DNA of 64,000 nucleotides from Acidovorax sp. sic0104 (GCF_019219095.1 NZ_JAHUWH010000016.1:1-64000); one strand, 5' to 3'; numbered from the stretch's first letter, positions 55,502 through 64,000 are shown. Notes: generated by a model not told the origin, from the sequence alone. Numbers and translations are program-made.

Positions 55502-57292
55502 ATGAGCTACACCGCCCCCGTCAAGGACATGCTGTTCGGCATCGAGCACCTGGCCCGTATCGATCAGATCGCACAAATTCCTGGCTTCGAAGACGCGGGC
55601 CTGGACACGGCCGCTGCCGTGCTGGAAGAGTGCGCCAAGTTCAACGAGGGCGTGCTGGCTCCACTGAACTTCGAAGGTGACAAGAACCCGTCGAGCTGGA
55701 AAGACGGTGTGGTCACCACCACCGCCGGCTTCAAGGACGCCTTCCGCCAGTACGGCGAAGGCGGCTGGCAGGGCCTGCAGCACCCAGCCGACTTCGGCGG
55801 CCAGGGCCTGCCCAAGACCATCGGCGCGGCCTGCATCGAGATGACCAACAGCGCCAACATGAGCTTTGCGCTGTGCCCGCTGCTCACCGACGGCGCCATC
55901 GAGGCGCTGCTCACGGCCGGTAGCGACGAGCTCAAGGCGACCTACCTTGAAAAGCTGGTGACCGGCGAGTGGACCGGCACCATGAACCTCACAGAGCCGC
56001 AAGCGGGCTCGGACCTGGCCCTGGTGCGCACGCGCGCCGAGCCTCAGGCGGACGGCAGCTACAAGGTCTTCGGCACCAAGATCTTCATCACCTACGGCGA
56101 GCACGACATGGCCGCCAACATCGTGCACCTGGTGCTGGCCCGCGTGGCGGGCGCGCCCGAAGGCGTGAAGGGCATCAGCCTGTTCGTGGTACCCAAGTTC
56201 GTGGTGAACAAGGACGGCTCGCTGGGCGCGCGCAACGACGCGCACTGCGTGAGCATCGAGCACAAGCTGGGCATCAAGGCATCGCCCACGGCGGTGCTGC
56301 AGTTTGGCGACCATGGCGGTGCCGTGGGCTATCTCGTCGGTGAAGAAAACCGCGGCCTCGAATACATGTTCATCATGATGAACGCCGCGCGCTATGCCGT
56401 GGGCATGCAAGGCATCGCTATTGCCGAGCGCGCGTACCAGAAGGCCGTGCAGTACGCCAAAGACCGCGTGCAAAGCCGCCCGGTGGATGGCTCCATTGCG
56501 GCCAGCGCGCCCATCATCCACCACCCCGATGTGAAGCGCATGCTCATGACCATGCGCGCCTACACCGAAGGCTGCCGCGCCATGGCCACGGTGGCCGCCG
56601 CCGCATTCGACGCCGCGCACCACCACCCCGATGCCGACACGCGCAAGCAGAACCAGGCGTTCTACGAATTCATGGTGCCGCTGGTCAAGGGCTACAGCAC
56701 CGAGATGAGCCAGGAAGTCACCAGCCTGGGCGTGCAGGTGCACGGCGGCATGGGCTTCATTGAAGAGACGGGCGCCGCGCAGTACTACCGCGACGCCAAG
56801 ATCCTTACCATCTACGAAGGCACGACCGCCATCCAGGCCAACGACCTCGTGGGCCGCAAGACGGCGCGCGACGGTGGCCAGACGGCCAAGGGCATTGCAG
56901 CGCAGATCGAGAAGACCGAAGGCGAGCTGGCGGCCAGCGGCACCCCCGCCGCCCTGGCCGTGGCCAAGCGCCTGACGGCCGCGCGCAAGGCGCTGCTCGA
57001 CGTGATCGACTTCGTGGCTGGTGGCACCAAGGCCCAGCCCAACGCCGTGTTCGCGGGCAGCGTGCCCTACCTGATGCTGGCGGGCAACGTGGTGGCGGGC
57101 TGGCAGCTGGCGCGCAGCCTGCTGGTGGCGCAGGAGCTGTTGCACAAGGGACAGGACCAAGCCTTCATGCGCGCAAAAATCACCACGGCGCAGTTCTACG
57201 CCGAGCACATCCTCGTGAAGGCCCCCGGCCTGCGCGACAGCATCGTGGATGGCGCCGCCAGCGTGACCGAGTTGGCCCTGGAAGCCTTCTGA
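55502..57292 (+). CDS. Acyl-CoA dehydrogenase with C-terminal extension
   Basis: This 596-residue flavoprotein is of the long acyl-CoA dehydrogenase type (DmdC/FadE5-like, with an extra C-terminal domain after about residue 460). Marks are LTEPQAGSDLALVRT and ITYGEHDMA in the substrate/FAD region, QVHGGMGFIEETGAAQYYRDAKI, and IYEGTTAIQ with the catalytic Glu. The start is placed at MSYTAPVKD with CGGAG upstream. The electrons go to the ETF encoded just upstream. The acyl-CoA substrate is not decided by sequence. Confidence 0.94.
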   Translation: MSYTAPVKDMLFGIEHLARIDQIAQIPGFEDAGLDTAAAVLEECAKFNEGVLAPLNFEGDKNPSSWKDGVVTTTAGFKDAFRQYGEGGWQGLQHPADFGGQGLPKTIGAACIEMTNSANMSFALCPLLTDGAIEALLTAGSDELKATYLEKLVTGEWTGTMNLTEPQAGSDLALVRTRAEPQADGSYKVFGTKIFITYGEHDMAANIVHLVLARVAGAPEGVKGISLFVVPKFVVNKDGSLGARNDAHCVSIEHKLGIKASPTAVLQFGDHGGAVGYLVGEENRGLEYMFIMMNAARYAVGMQGIAIAERAYQKAVQYAKDRVQSRPVDGSIAASAPIIHHPDVKRMLMTMRAYTEGCRAMATVAAAAFDAAHHHPDADTRKQNQAFYEFMVPLVKGYSTEMSQEVTSLGVQVHGGMGFIEETGAAQYYRDAKILTIYEGTTAIQANDLVGRKTARDGGQTAKGIAAQIEKTEGELAASGTPAALAVAKRLTAARKALLDVIDFVAGGTKAQPNAVFAGSVPYLMLAGNVVAGWQLARSLLVAQELLHKGQDQAFMRAKITTAQFYAEHILVKAPGLRDSIVDGAASVTELALEAF

Positions 57293-57337
57293 GGCCCGAG
57301 CGTGGTGTGAGGAGACGCATTCCTGCAGTGCAGGGGT

Positions 57338-57388
57338 GCTATAAAAATAATAGCTGCTGGCGCTTGATGGATAAGCGTTAGGGGCTGA
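57338..57388 (+). repeat. Comamonadaceae intergenic element, family 1 (best copy)
   Basis: GCTATAAAAATAATAGCTGC is followed by TGGCGCTTGATGGATAAGCG and TTAGGGGC. It has a short dyad (GCTAT/ATAGC) and an inner CGCTTGATGGATAAGCG dyad. Copies or pieces are at 11942, 19290, 23494 and 46092. It lies between the acyl-CoA dehydrogenase and nitronate monooxygenase genes. Confidence 0.75.
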
Positions 57389-57422
57389 TTTGATTCAATT
57401 TTCTGTCCTGGAAGTCGTTGCC

Positions 57423-58376
57423 ATGTCCAAACTGCCTCCCGTGTTGCAAAACCTGTCGTTGCCCGTCATCGGCTCGCCGCTGTTCATCATCAGCAACCCC
57501 AAGCTCGTGATCGAGCAGTGCAAGGCCGGTGTGGTGGGCTCCATGCCCGCGCTCAATGCCCGTCCGGCCGAGTTGCTCGACGAATGGCTGGCCGAGATCA
57601 CCGAGACGCTGGCGGCCTACAACAAGGCCCACCCCGACAAGCCCGCCGCGCCCTTTGCCATCAACCAGATCGTGCACAAGAGCAATGACCGCCTGGAGCA
57701 CGACATGCAGGTGTGCGCCAAGTACAAGGTGCCGATCATCATCACCAGCCTGGGTGCGCGCGAAGACGTGAACCAGGCCGTGCACGACTGGGGCGGCGTG
57801 GTGCTGCACGACATCATCAACAACAAATTCGCGCACAAGGCCATCGAGAAGGGCGCCGACGGCCTGATCGCCGTGGCAGCCGGTGCGGGCGGCCATGCGG
57901 GCGTGAAAAGCCCGTTCGCGTTGATCCAGGAAATCCGCCAGTGGTTCGACGGCCCGGTGGCATTGAGCGGCTCCATCGCCAGCGGCGGCGCCGTGCTGGC
58001 CGCGCAGGCCATGGGGGCGGACTTCGGCTACATCGGCTCGGCCTTCATCGCCACGCACGAAGCGCGCGCCAGCGACGAGTACAAGCAGGCCATCGTGGCG
58101 GGCAACTCGGACGATATCGTCTACAGCAACCTGTTCACGGGCGTGCACGGCAACTACCTGGCGCCTTCGATCCGCGCCGCTGGCATGGACCCCGACAACC
58201 TGCCCGTGTCCGACCCCAGCAAGATGAACTTTGGCGGCGACGCCAAGAAGGCCTGGAAGGACATCTGGGGCTGCGGCCAGGGCATCGGCGCCATCGACGC
58301 GGTGACCAGCACGGCAGACCTGGTGGCGCGCCTGCGCGCGGAGTACGAGGCAGCCCGCGCCCGCCTCAAGCTCTGA
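57423..58376 (+). CDS. Nitronate monooxygenase-like FMN oxidoreductase
   Basis: This 317-residue TIM-barrel FMN protein is of the 2-nitropropane dioxygenase/nitronate monooxygenase family. Marks are LPVIGSPLFIISNPKLV at the N-terminus, AGAGGHAG near the flavin phosphate, and GGAVLAAQAMGADFGYIGSAFIATHEA. GGAAG precedes the ATG. Close relatives in Burkholderiales follow fatty acid oxidation genes and may also act as enoyl or quinone reductases. The exact substrate is unknown. Confidence 0.92.
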   Translation: MSKLPPVLQNLSLPVIGSPLFIISNPKLVIEQCKAGVVGSMPALNARPAELLDEWLAEITETLAAYNKAHPDKPAAPFAINQIVHKSNDRLEHDMQVCAKYKVPIIITSLGAREDVNQAVHDWGGVVLHDIINNKFAHKAIEKGADGLIAVAAGAGGHAGVKSPFALIQEIRQWFDGPVALSGSIASGGAVLAAQAMGADFGYIGSAFIATHEARASDEYKQAIVAGNSDDIVYSNLFTGVHGNYLAPSIRAAGMDPDNLPVSDPSKMNFGGDAKKAWKDIWGCGQGIGAIDAVTSTADLVARLRAEYEAARARLKL

Positions 58377-58395
58377 CGCCGCGCCACAAGGGCCT

Positions 58396-58425
58396 GGCCG
58401 GCAGGCTGCCGGCCGGTTGCGTTTC
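58396..58425 (+). terminator. Probable terminator after the nitronate monooxygenase-like gene
   Basis: GGCCGGCA pairs with TGCCGGCC around GGC, followed by a T-rich but interrupted stretch (GTTGCGTTTCT). Confidence 0.5.
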
Positions 58426-58620
58426 TCCCCCGCGCCCGCAGCGTGCACAGCGCTGCGGGCGCTGTCGTTTGTGGCGTGCCCTGGCAGTTGTGTGGGCAGG
58501 TCGCGACAGGGCAAACCCCCAATAGACGGCGCGGCATGCCCTGCGCAATGATGATGATTAATAACCAGATGGGCGCCGCGTGCCGTGGTGCCTGCCATCA
58601 TTGTTGCGGGGGAAAGTGCC

Positions 58621-59760
58621 ATGCTTCGTTCGTGTTTGCTGGGGCTGCTGATGGTGGCCCTTGGCGCCAGCCAGGGTGTGCATGCCCGCAATGAGGGGGT
58701 GACCAACGACGAGATCCGCCTGGGAGCCTCGGCCGTGCTGTCGGGCCCCCTGGGGCCGCAGACGGCGCAGTACGGCGAAGGCTCGCGCCTGATGTTCGAC
58801 GCGGTGAACGCGCAGGGCGGCGTGCACGGCCGCATGATCCGCTACACCACGCTGGATGACGGCTTCGACACGGCCAAGGCGGTGGAGAACACGCGCCAGC
58901 TGCTGGAGACCGACAAGGTCTTCATGATCTACAACAGCACCGGCACTGCGCAGACCGCCGCCATCCTGCCGCTGATCAAGGAGCACCGCACGCTGCTGTT
59001 CGGCCCTGTCACGGGCGCGTCGGCGTTTCGTGAAACTCTGAACCCGCTGGTGTTCCACGTGCGCGCGGGCTATGCCAGCGAGGCGGCCAGGATCGTGTCC
59101 CAGCTGCGCCAGCAGGGCATCACGCGGGTGGCGGTTTTCTACCAGGACGACGGCCTGGGCAAGACGCTGCTGGCCGAGCTCAAGAAAGCCTCCGAAGAGG
59201 AAAAGCTCGCATTCGTCGCCGAGATCAAGGTCGAGCCCAAGCAGCCCGACTTCGCGGCCGCCGCGCAGGCCGCCGAGAAGGTGCAGCCCCAGGCCGTCAT
59301 CGTGGCCACGGCGGGCACCACGTTCACCAGCTTCGTGAAGGCCGTGCAGGCCACGGCGGCGCGGCCGGCGTACTACGGCTTTTCAGTGGCCAGCATGGAC
59401 GTGATCCAGCGTGAACTCAAGGACAAGGCGCGCGGCATCATCCTCGCGCAGATCATGCCGTCGCTGCGCAACACCACCGTGCCCGTGGTGGCCGAGTACC
59501 TGGCCCTGCTGCGCGCCAAGTCACCCAGCGCCCAGCCCTCGGCCTCGCAGTTCGAGGGCTTCGTGCACGCCCGGCTGCTGGTGGAGGGCCTGCGCCGTAC
59601 GGGCCGCAACCTGACCACCGAGTCCTTCACCAAGGCCATGGAGGACGCGGGTGAGATCTCGTTCGGGCGCTTCAATGTCAAGTACTCGCCCAGGAGCCAC
59701 AACGGGTCTACCTATGTGGAGCTGGCCATCGTGGACGCGGAGGGGAGCTTGCGGTATTGA
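58621..59760 (+). CDS. LivK-type ABC transporter substrate-binding protein
   Basis: This 379-residue periplasmic binding protein has a Sec signal (LLGLLMVALGASQGVHA) and the family opening VTNDEIRLGASAVLSGPLGPQ. The ribosome binding site is GGGGGAAAG. No permease or ATPase lies beside it, so it is an orphan component of the large LivK-type family typical of this bacterial group. The ligand is unknown. Confidence 0.9.
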   Translation: MLRSCLLGLLMVALGASQGVHARNEGVTNDEIRLGASAVLSGPLGPQTAQYGEGSRLMFDAVNAQGGVHGRMIRYTTLDDGFDTAKAVENTRQLLETDKVFMIYNSTGTAQTAAILPLIKEHRTLLFGPVTGASAFRETLNPLVFHVRAGYASEAARIVSQLRQQGITRVAVFYQDDGLGKTLLAELKKASEEEKLAFVAEIKVEPKQPDFAAAAQAAEKVQPQAVIVATAGTTFTSFVKAVQATAARPAYYGFSVASMDVIQRELKDKARGIILAQIMPSLRNTTVPVVAEYLALLRAKSPSAQPSASQFEGFVHARLLVEGLRRTGRNLTTESFTKAMEDAGEISFGRFNVKYSPRSHNGSTYVELAIVDAEGSLRY

Positions 59761-59837
59761 TATTGAGCTGGCTGCAGCGGTGGGGTGTTGGGCGAGTCTA
59801 TGAGGTAGCGAGATGGAGCAGCTTCTGCAGCCTCCAT

Positions 59838-59897
59838 CCGTTCGGGCTGAGCCTGTCGAAGCCCTGCGCAGCGCTTCGACGGGCTCAGCGTGAACGG
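59838..59897. repeat. 60-bp inverted-repeat element, copy 1
   Basis: The arms are CCGTTCGGGCTGAGCCTGTC and its near complement ending GGCTCAGCGTGAACGG, enclosing a short loop. The same element occurs at 60048-60107. I recognise it as a dispersed repeat of beta-proteobacterial genomes. Confidence 0.85.
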
Positions 59898-59938
59898 TTG
59901 GGGGTGTCAGGGTCTGGGGTGCAAGCGGTCTGCAGTGT

Positions 59939-59970
59939 GATCGGTTGGAGGTGCGATCGGTTGGAGGTGC
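59939..59970 (+). repeat. Tandem 16-bp repeat
   Basis: There are two exact head-to-tail units of GATCGGTTGGAGGTGC. Confidence 0.8.
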
Positions 59971-60047
59971 GCGCGGACGAGATGTATGCCGTGAAGATGT
60001 GAGCGTGGCGTTGCCGGTCGTAGCCAGCGGCCCAGGCTTCTCCCCAA

Positions 60048-60107
60048 CCGTTCGGGCTGAGCCTGTCGAAGCCTTGCACGGCGCTTCGACAGGCTCAGCG
60101 CGAACGG
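60048..60107. repeat. 60-bp inverted-repeat element, copy 2
   Basis: Same arms as copy 1 (CCGTTCGGGCTGAGCCTGTC ... GGCTCAGCGCGAACGG). It differs from copy 1 at a few positions, mostly in the loop. Confidence 0.85.
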
Positions 60108-60140
60108 TCTTGGTGGTGTGCGGCCTGCATCGCTGACCCT

Positions 60141-61148
60141 TCACAACCCATACGTCAGCTCCCGCGCCTTGCCCCAGAACACCCGGTACATGAAGACCGT
60201 GTACACGATGATCGCCGGCAACGTGATGGCCATCCCGATGCCGATCACGGCCAGCGACTCCGGCGCGCTGGCAGCCTGCCACACCGTTAGGCGGTCGATC
60301 ACGATGTACGGATAGATGCTGTAGGCCAGACCCAGGAAGGCCAGCACGAAGATCAGCACCGTGGCCACGAACACGATCCAGCCGTAGCCTGCCTGCACCA
60401 CGCGCGGCGTGCCCAGCACGTGGCGGATGGCAAAGAATGCCGCCACACATGCCAGCGGAATCGGCAGCAGCGCGAACAGCTCGGGCAGCACGAACCACTT
60501 GGCGAACACAGTGTGGCTGACCAGCGGTGTGGCCAGCGAGATGCCGAGCAGCGCCAGGCCCATGGGCCACAGCACGCGCTGGCCCCACTTGGCGGCCTTG
60601 GTCTGCAGGTCGCCATCGGTCTTCATCAGCAGCCAGCCCACGCCCAGCATGGCGTACGCCGCTGGCAGCGTGAGCGCGATGCCCGCCGAGAACAGCAGGC
60701 CCCAGGCGTCGTTCTGGAAACCGGTGACGTACGCGCCCAGCATCCAGCCCTGCGCCAGCGTGGTGACCAGCGAGCCCCCGGCGAACAGCTTGTTCCAGGT
60801 GGCCTTGTGCGCATCGCGCGCCTTGACGCGAAAGTCGAACGCCACGCCGCGAAGGGTCAGGCCCAGCAGCATCGCGGCCACGGGCAGGTACAGGGCCGAC
60901 AACACCACGCCGTGCGCCATGGGAAAGCAGATCAGCAGCACCCCCACGCCCAGCACCAGCCAGGTTTCGTTGGCATCCCAGAAGGGACCGATGCTCGCGA
61001 CCATCACGTCCTTTTCGGCATCGGTGGCCAGGGGCAGCAGGATGCCCACGCCCAGGTCGTAGCCGTCCAGGATCACGTAGGCAAGCAGGGCCAGGCCCAT
61101 GATGGCCATGAAGGCCAGGGGCAGGGTGTGGGCCAGGGTCATTTCCAT
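60141..61148 (-). CDS. cydB: Cytochrome bd-type quinol oxidase subunit II
   Basis: This 335-residue membrane protein has about eight helices, with the family marks LDGYDLGVGILLP and PFWDANETWLVLG near the N-terminus. It pairs with subunit I to reduce oxygen to water at high affinity. AGGAG precedes the ATG. It follows cydA by 10 bases. A short CydX-type third subunit was not seen after it. Confidence 0.97.
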   Translation of the reverse strand: MEMTLAHTLPLAFMAIMGLALLAYVILDGYDLGVGILLPLATDAEKDVMVASIGPFWDANETWLVLGVGVLLICFPMAHGVVLSALYLPVAAMLLGLTLRGVAFDFRVKARDAHKATWNKLFAGGSLVTTLAQGWMLGAYVTGFQNDAWGLLFSAGIALTLPAAYAMLGVGWLLMKTDGDLQTKAAKWGQRVLWPMGLALLGISLATPLVSHTVFAKWFVLPELFALLPIPLACVAAFFAIRHVLGTPRVVQAGYGWIVFVATVLIFVLAFLGLAYSIYPYIVIDRLTVWQAASAPESLAVIGIGMAITLPAIIVYTVFMYRVFWGKARELTYGL

Positions 61149-61158
61149 GGTGTTCTCC

Positions 61159-62538
61159 TCAAGCCGCAGGGTGTGTGGGCAGCGGCGCCTGCCCCGGCGG
61201 TGGCACGGCCGGTACGGGCATGGCCGGGTGCTCGGACATGTACTTGAGCACGCCGATGTAGGCCACGAGCAGCAGCACATAGACCGTGAGGTAGGCCGCC
61301 AGCGTGGTCGCCACCATCCCCGGCGGGTGCGCGGCCACGGCGTCCGCTGTCTTGAACAGGCCGTAGACCAGGTACGGCTGGCGGCCGATCTCCGTCACGT
61401 ACCAGCCGGCCAGCGTGGCCACCCAGCCCGAGAAGGTCATGCCCACCAGCGTGAGCAGCAGCGCGCGGGGCAGAGTGCTTTTGGCCTGTCTGCGGCGGCG
61501 GTACAGCACCCAGGCGCTGGCCCAGGCCACCGCCAGCATGAGCACGCCCATGCCCACCATCACACGGAAGGCCCAGAACACCGGCGCCACCGGCGGGTGG
61601 GCGCCCGCGAACTCGTTCAGGCCCTTCAGTTCCGCGTCGATGTCGTGCGCGAGGATCAGGCTCGCGGCCTTGGGGATCTGCAGCGCGTAGTCGGTGCGGC
61701 CTTCCTTTTCGTTGGGCAGGCCGAACAGCGTGAGCGGGGCGCCTTTCTCGGTGTGCCAGATGCCCTCGATGGCCGCGATCTTGGCGGGTTGGTGCTGCAG
61801 CGTGTTCAGGCCGTGCATGTCGCCCATCAGGATCTGCAGAGGGATCGCCACGGCCACCGCGGCGACGGCGGTGCGCAGCGCCTTGTGCGTGCCCTCGGTG
61901 GTCGTGCCCTTGAGCAGTTGCCAGGCGCTCACCCCTGCGATCAGAAAGCCAGCCGTCAGCGCCGAGGCCAGCAGCTTGTGCCCCAGGCGGTAGGGGAACG
62001 ACGGGTTGAACACGATGGCGAACCAGTCCACGGCGTGGAACTTGCCGTCGATGATCTCGTAGCCCTGCGGTGTCTGCATCCAGGAGTTCAGGCTCAGGAT
62101 CCAGAACGCCGACAGCGTGGTGCCGAACGCCACCATCAGCGTGGCGACCAAGTGCACCCGCTCGGACACGCGGCCCCGGCCGAACAGCATGATCCCGAGG
62201 AAGGTGGCCTCCAGGAAGAAGGCCGTGAGCACCTCGTAGCCCAGCAGTGGCCCGGCGATGTTGCCCACGTGTTCCATGAAGCCTGGCCAGTTGGTGCCGA
62301 ACTGAAAGCTCATCGTGATGCCCGAGACCACGCCCAGCGCGAAGGTGAGCGCGAACACTTTGGTCCACAGGTAGTAGGCGTGCTCCCAGCCCTTGGCCTG
62401 CGGCGTGCCGCGCGTGGCCGTGTACCGCAGGCGAAAGAACACCAGGAACCAGCACAGCGCGATCGTGATGGTCGGGAACAGGATGTGAAAGCTGATGTTG
62501 GCCGCGAACTGGATGCGCGACAGCATGAAGGTGTCCAT
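61159..62538 (-). CDS. cydA: Cytochrome bd-type quinol oxidase subunit I (short Q-loop)
   Basis: This 459-residue haem-binding subunit has about nine helices. The N-terminal RIQFAANISFHILFPT includes the conserved haem His. The family motif GWYVTEIGRQPYLVYG is near residue 395. Compared with the E. coli protein (about 520 residues) the quinol-binding Q-loop is short, as in the cyanide-insensitive CioA subgroup. It starts 4 bases after the stop of the regulator gene upstream, so regulator, cydA and cydB form one operon. Confidence 0.96.
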   Translation of the reverse strand: MDTFMLSRIQFAANISFHILFPTITIALCWFLVFFRLRYTATRGTPQAKGWEHAYYLWTKVFALTFALGVVSGITMSFQFGTNWPGFMEHVGNIAGPLLGYEVLTAFFLEATFLGIMLFGRGRVSERVHLVATLMVAFGTTLSAFWILSLNSWMQTPQGYEIIDGKFHAVDWFAIVFNPSFPYRLGHKLLASALTAGFLIAGVSAWQLLKGTTTEGTHKALRTAVAAVAVAIPLQILMGDMHGLNTLQHQPAKIAAIEGIWHTEKGAPLTLFGLPNEKEGRTDYALQIPKAASLILAHDIDAELKGLNEFAGAHPPVAPVFWAFRVMVGMGVLMLAVAWASAWVLYRRRRQAKSTLPRALLLTLVGMTFSGWVATLAGWYVTEIGRQPYLVYGLFKTADAVAAHPPGMVATTLAAYLTVYVLLLVAYIGVLKYMSEHPAMPVPAVPPPGQAPLPTHPAA

Positions 62539-62542
62539 GGCC

Positions 62543-63127
62543 TCACGTCCCCTTGTTGTCCTTGGCCGGCGAGCCCTTGCCCGTCAGCCGGTCCTTGAAC
62601 TCCAGCACCCGGGTCACCGCAGTGCCCATGCCCATGAGCTGCATGGCGGTCTCGGGCGCCAGGCGCTGCACGTCGTCGAACCAGGTCATGAGCCGGTCGA
62701 TGAGCTCGTGCATCTCCCGCATGCGCTCCTGGGCGTGGCGCTCCGCGTCGGTGCCGGGTTCTTCGAGCAGCGCCATGCGCAGCATCGACAGCGTGGGCTC
62801 GATCTCGCGGCGGCGGCGCTCTTCGGCCAGCACGCGGAAGATCTCCCACACGTCCTTGGGCGCCTCGAAGTATTCACGCCGGTCGCCGGGCAGATGGCTG
62901 AGCTTGACCAGGCGCCAGGCTTGCAGTTCCTTGAGGCCCATGCTCACATTGGAGCGCGAGAACTCCAGCGTCTCGGCGATCTCGTCGGCATTGAGCGGGC
63001 GCGGGGACAGGAAGATGAGGGCGTACATCTGCCCCACCGTGCGGTTGATGCCCCAGCGGCTACCCATCTCTCCGAAGTGGGCGACGAACTGGCGGTTGAG
63101 TGGCGGCAAATGGTTGATGTAGGTCAT
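62543..63127 (-). CDS. GbsR/MarR-family transcriptional regulator
   Basis: This 194-residue regulator has a winged helix-turn-helix (about residues 30-85; LNADEIAETLEFSRSNVSMGLKELQAWRLV) and a helical C-terminal half. It lies directly upstream of cydA on the same strand. The two palindromes just upstream of its start suggest that it controls its own operon and so the bd oxidase. The signal it senses (oxygen, respiration block or cyanide-like stress) cannot be read from the sequence. Confidence 0.92.
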   Translation of the reverse strand: MTYINHLPPLNRQFVAHFGEMGSRWGINRTVGQMYALIFLSPRPLNADEIAETLEFSRSNVSMGLKELQAWRLVKLSHLPGDRREYFEAPKDVWEIFRVLAEERRRREIEPTLSMLRMALLEEPGTDAERHAQERMREMHELIDRLMTWFDDVQRLAPETAMQLMGMGTAVTRVLEFKDRLTGKGSPAKDNKGT

Positions 63128-63148
63128 GGGGAGGATTGTGCCTGTATT

Positions 63149-63182
63149 TACTGAAGTTTCAGTATTTACTGAAAATTCAGAA
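63149..63182 (-). promoter_or_regulatory. Paired operators of the gbsR-cydAB operon
   Basis: TACTGAAGTTTCAGTA (63149-63164) is a perfect 16-bp palindrome. TACTGAAAATTCAGAA (63167-63182) is a near copy. Their centres are 18 bases apart, and they lie 22 to 55 bases before the regulator start codon. Confidence 0.75.
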
Positions 63183-63339
63183 CAATGTGCTCGGGTAACC
63201 CAACCAGATGCGGCGCGGCATATGGGAAAGACGCCTGTGCGACGAGCATTCGGCCTGCAAACGGTGAAAATAGAAGGTTTTGGCCTGTGTCCTTGTAGGC
63301 GCAGGCGCAACCTGCGCCATACGGCCTACCTTTTCCAGC

Positions 63340-64000
63340 ATGTCCTCACCCACATCCCGCACGCCTGTCATCGATATGGCCAAAGGCTTGGCGTGCATCG
63401 CCATCGTCTGGCATCACCTGGCTTTCTACGGACCCATGTCGGACATCGCCGAGCCACTGGCACCGGATTTCATGGCCTGGCTGTATGACTATGGCCGCAT
63501 GGCGGTTCAGGTGTTTCTGGTACTGGGCGGCTATCTGGCAGCGGCCAGCCTGGCGCCACTGGGTGTGGCCCGCTTCGACTTCGCCGGCCACGTGATCGCC
63601 AAGCGCTTCGTGCGGCTGGTCGTGCCCTATGCCGTGGCGTTGCTGCTCACGGTGGTGGTGGCTGCCCTGGTGCGCCCCTGGATGGATCACGGCTCCGTGC
63701 CCGACGAACCCACCCTGTCACAACTGCTGGCCAATGCCCTGCTGCTGCAGGATATCGTGGGCGAGAGCGCACTGTCCGCCGGCGTGTGGTACGTGGCCAT
63801 CGACTTCCAACTGTTTGTGCTGAGCGTGCTGGTCTGGGCGACCGTGCGCGCCGTGCCGGGGGCCCGCAGGCATGCGGCGCTGCTGGCTCAAAGCGCCATC
63901 GTCGCGGGCATGGCCGCGTCGCTGTGGGTGCTCAACCGCATGCCCGAACTCGACATGTGGGCGGTCTACTTCTTCGGCTCCTACGGCCTGGGCATGCTGG
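63340..64000 (+). CDS. Acyltransferase-3 family membrane protein (partial, runs off the window)
   Basis: The first 220 residues of an integral membrane acyltransferase of the OafA/OpgC type are present, and the frame is open to the end of the window. It begins MSSPTSRTPVIDMAKGLACI, with the early His pair in IAIVWHHLAFYGP. It continues with MAVQVFLVLGGYLAAAS and RFVRLVVPYAVALLLTVVVA, which are typical for the family. Such enzymes O-acylate cell-surface sugars or periplasmic glucans. No substrate can be named. It is divergent from the gbsR-cydAB operon. Confidence 0.85.
   Translation, partial: MSSPTSRTPVIDMAKGLACIAIVWHHLAFYGPMSDIAEPLAPDFMAWLYDYGRMAVQVFLVLGGYLAAASLAPLGVARFDFAGHVIAKRFVRLVVPYAVALLLTVVVAALVRPWMDHGSVPDEPTLSQLLANALLLQDIVGESALSAGVWYVAIDFQLFVLSVLVWATVRAVPGARRHAALLAQSAIVAGMAASLWVLNRMPELDMWAVYFFGSYGLGML

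Larger units (their letters stand above)
59761..60140. other. Repeat-rich intergenic region
   Basis: These 380 bases contain no gene. They hold two copies of a 60-bp inverted-repeat element (59838-59897 and 60048-60107) and a short tandem repeat (59939-59970). Confidence 0.7.

Noticed and set aside
59521-60588. Gene across the repeat-rich gap after the LivK-type gene
   Set aside because: The frame is built from inverted repeats and parts opposite to known genes.

Overview
The window is a GC-rich chromosomal segment, and its gene content and intergenic repeats point to a member of the Comamonadaceae (Burkholderiales, Acidovorax-like). The genus is an inference. The clues are the gene neighbourhoods (an RpfE-type mutase gene before recJ, trpS beside an M50 protease gene, etfBA followed by a long acyl-CoA dehydrogenase gene), the many LivK-type binding proteins, and two families of small repeats that I recognise from that family. 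No rRNA, complete tRNA, CRISPR array or insertion sequence was seen.

Layout. 1-2215 is the end of a lower-GC integrated island: a degenerate Rhs tip, a small companion gene, a P4-type tyrosine integrase, and a stranded 3-prime end of a tRNA-Ser gene that marks the attachment site. 2545-11938 carries an RTX serralysin-type protease, two lipoproteins (one of the SUMF1 fold), a CHASE2 adenylate/guanylate cyclase and a FecR-TPR-beta-barrel protein. 12050-21712 holds housekeeping genes (trpS, M50 protease, yciO, RNase AM), three chemoreceptor genes and a tautomerase gene. Two of the receptors share an almost identical 840-bp signalling segment.

21792-26523 carries recJ with an RpfE-type gene and the lolCD lipoprotein exporter. 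26639-33815 is a LIV-type ABC operon ending in an aldehyde dehydrogenase gene, with a divergent AraC-type regulator. This looks like a system for uptake and oxidation of an aromatic or aryl-aldehyde compound. 33986-35814 has an Hsp20 gene and an orphan LivK-type binding protein gene.

35945-45111 is the most interesting block. It holds three luciferase-like flavin monooxygenases, an M20 amidohydrolase, a GNAT acetyltransferase, a fused polar-amino-acid ABC permease/ATPase and two tandem binding proteins. The gene set mirrors the Bacillus subtilis ytmI-ytnM and yxeK-yxeP operons, which salvage S-substituted cysteines by N-acetylation, monooxygenase C-S cleavage and deacetylation. I infer a beta-proteobacterial counterpart.

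45051-50250 encodes an MltB-type transglycosylase and a TgpA-like transglutaminase/DUF58/MoxR operon. 50304-53524 has a histone-deacetylase-family protein, an enoyl-CoA hydratase and a MscS-family channel. 53735-59760 has etfBA, an acyl-CoA dehydrogenase, a nitronate-monooxygenase-like enzyme and another LivK-type binding protein; the etf promoter carries two palindromic operators. 60141-63127 is a gbsR-cydA-cydB operon for a short-Q-loop (cyanide-insensitive type) bd oxidase with paired operators. The window ends inside an acyltransferase-3 family gene.
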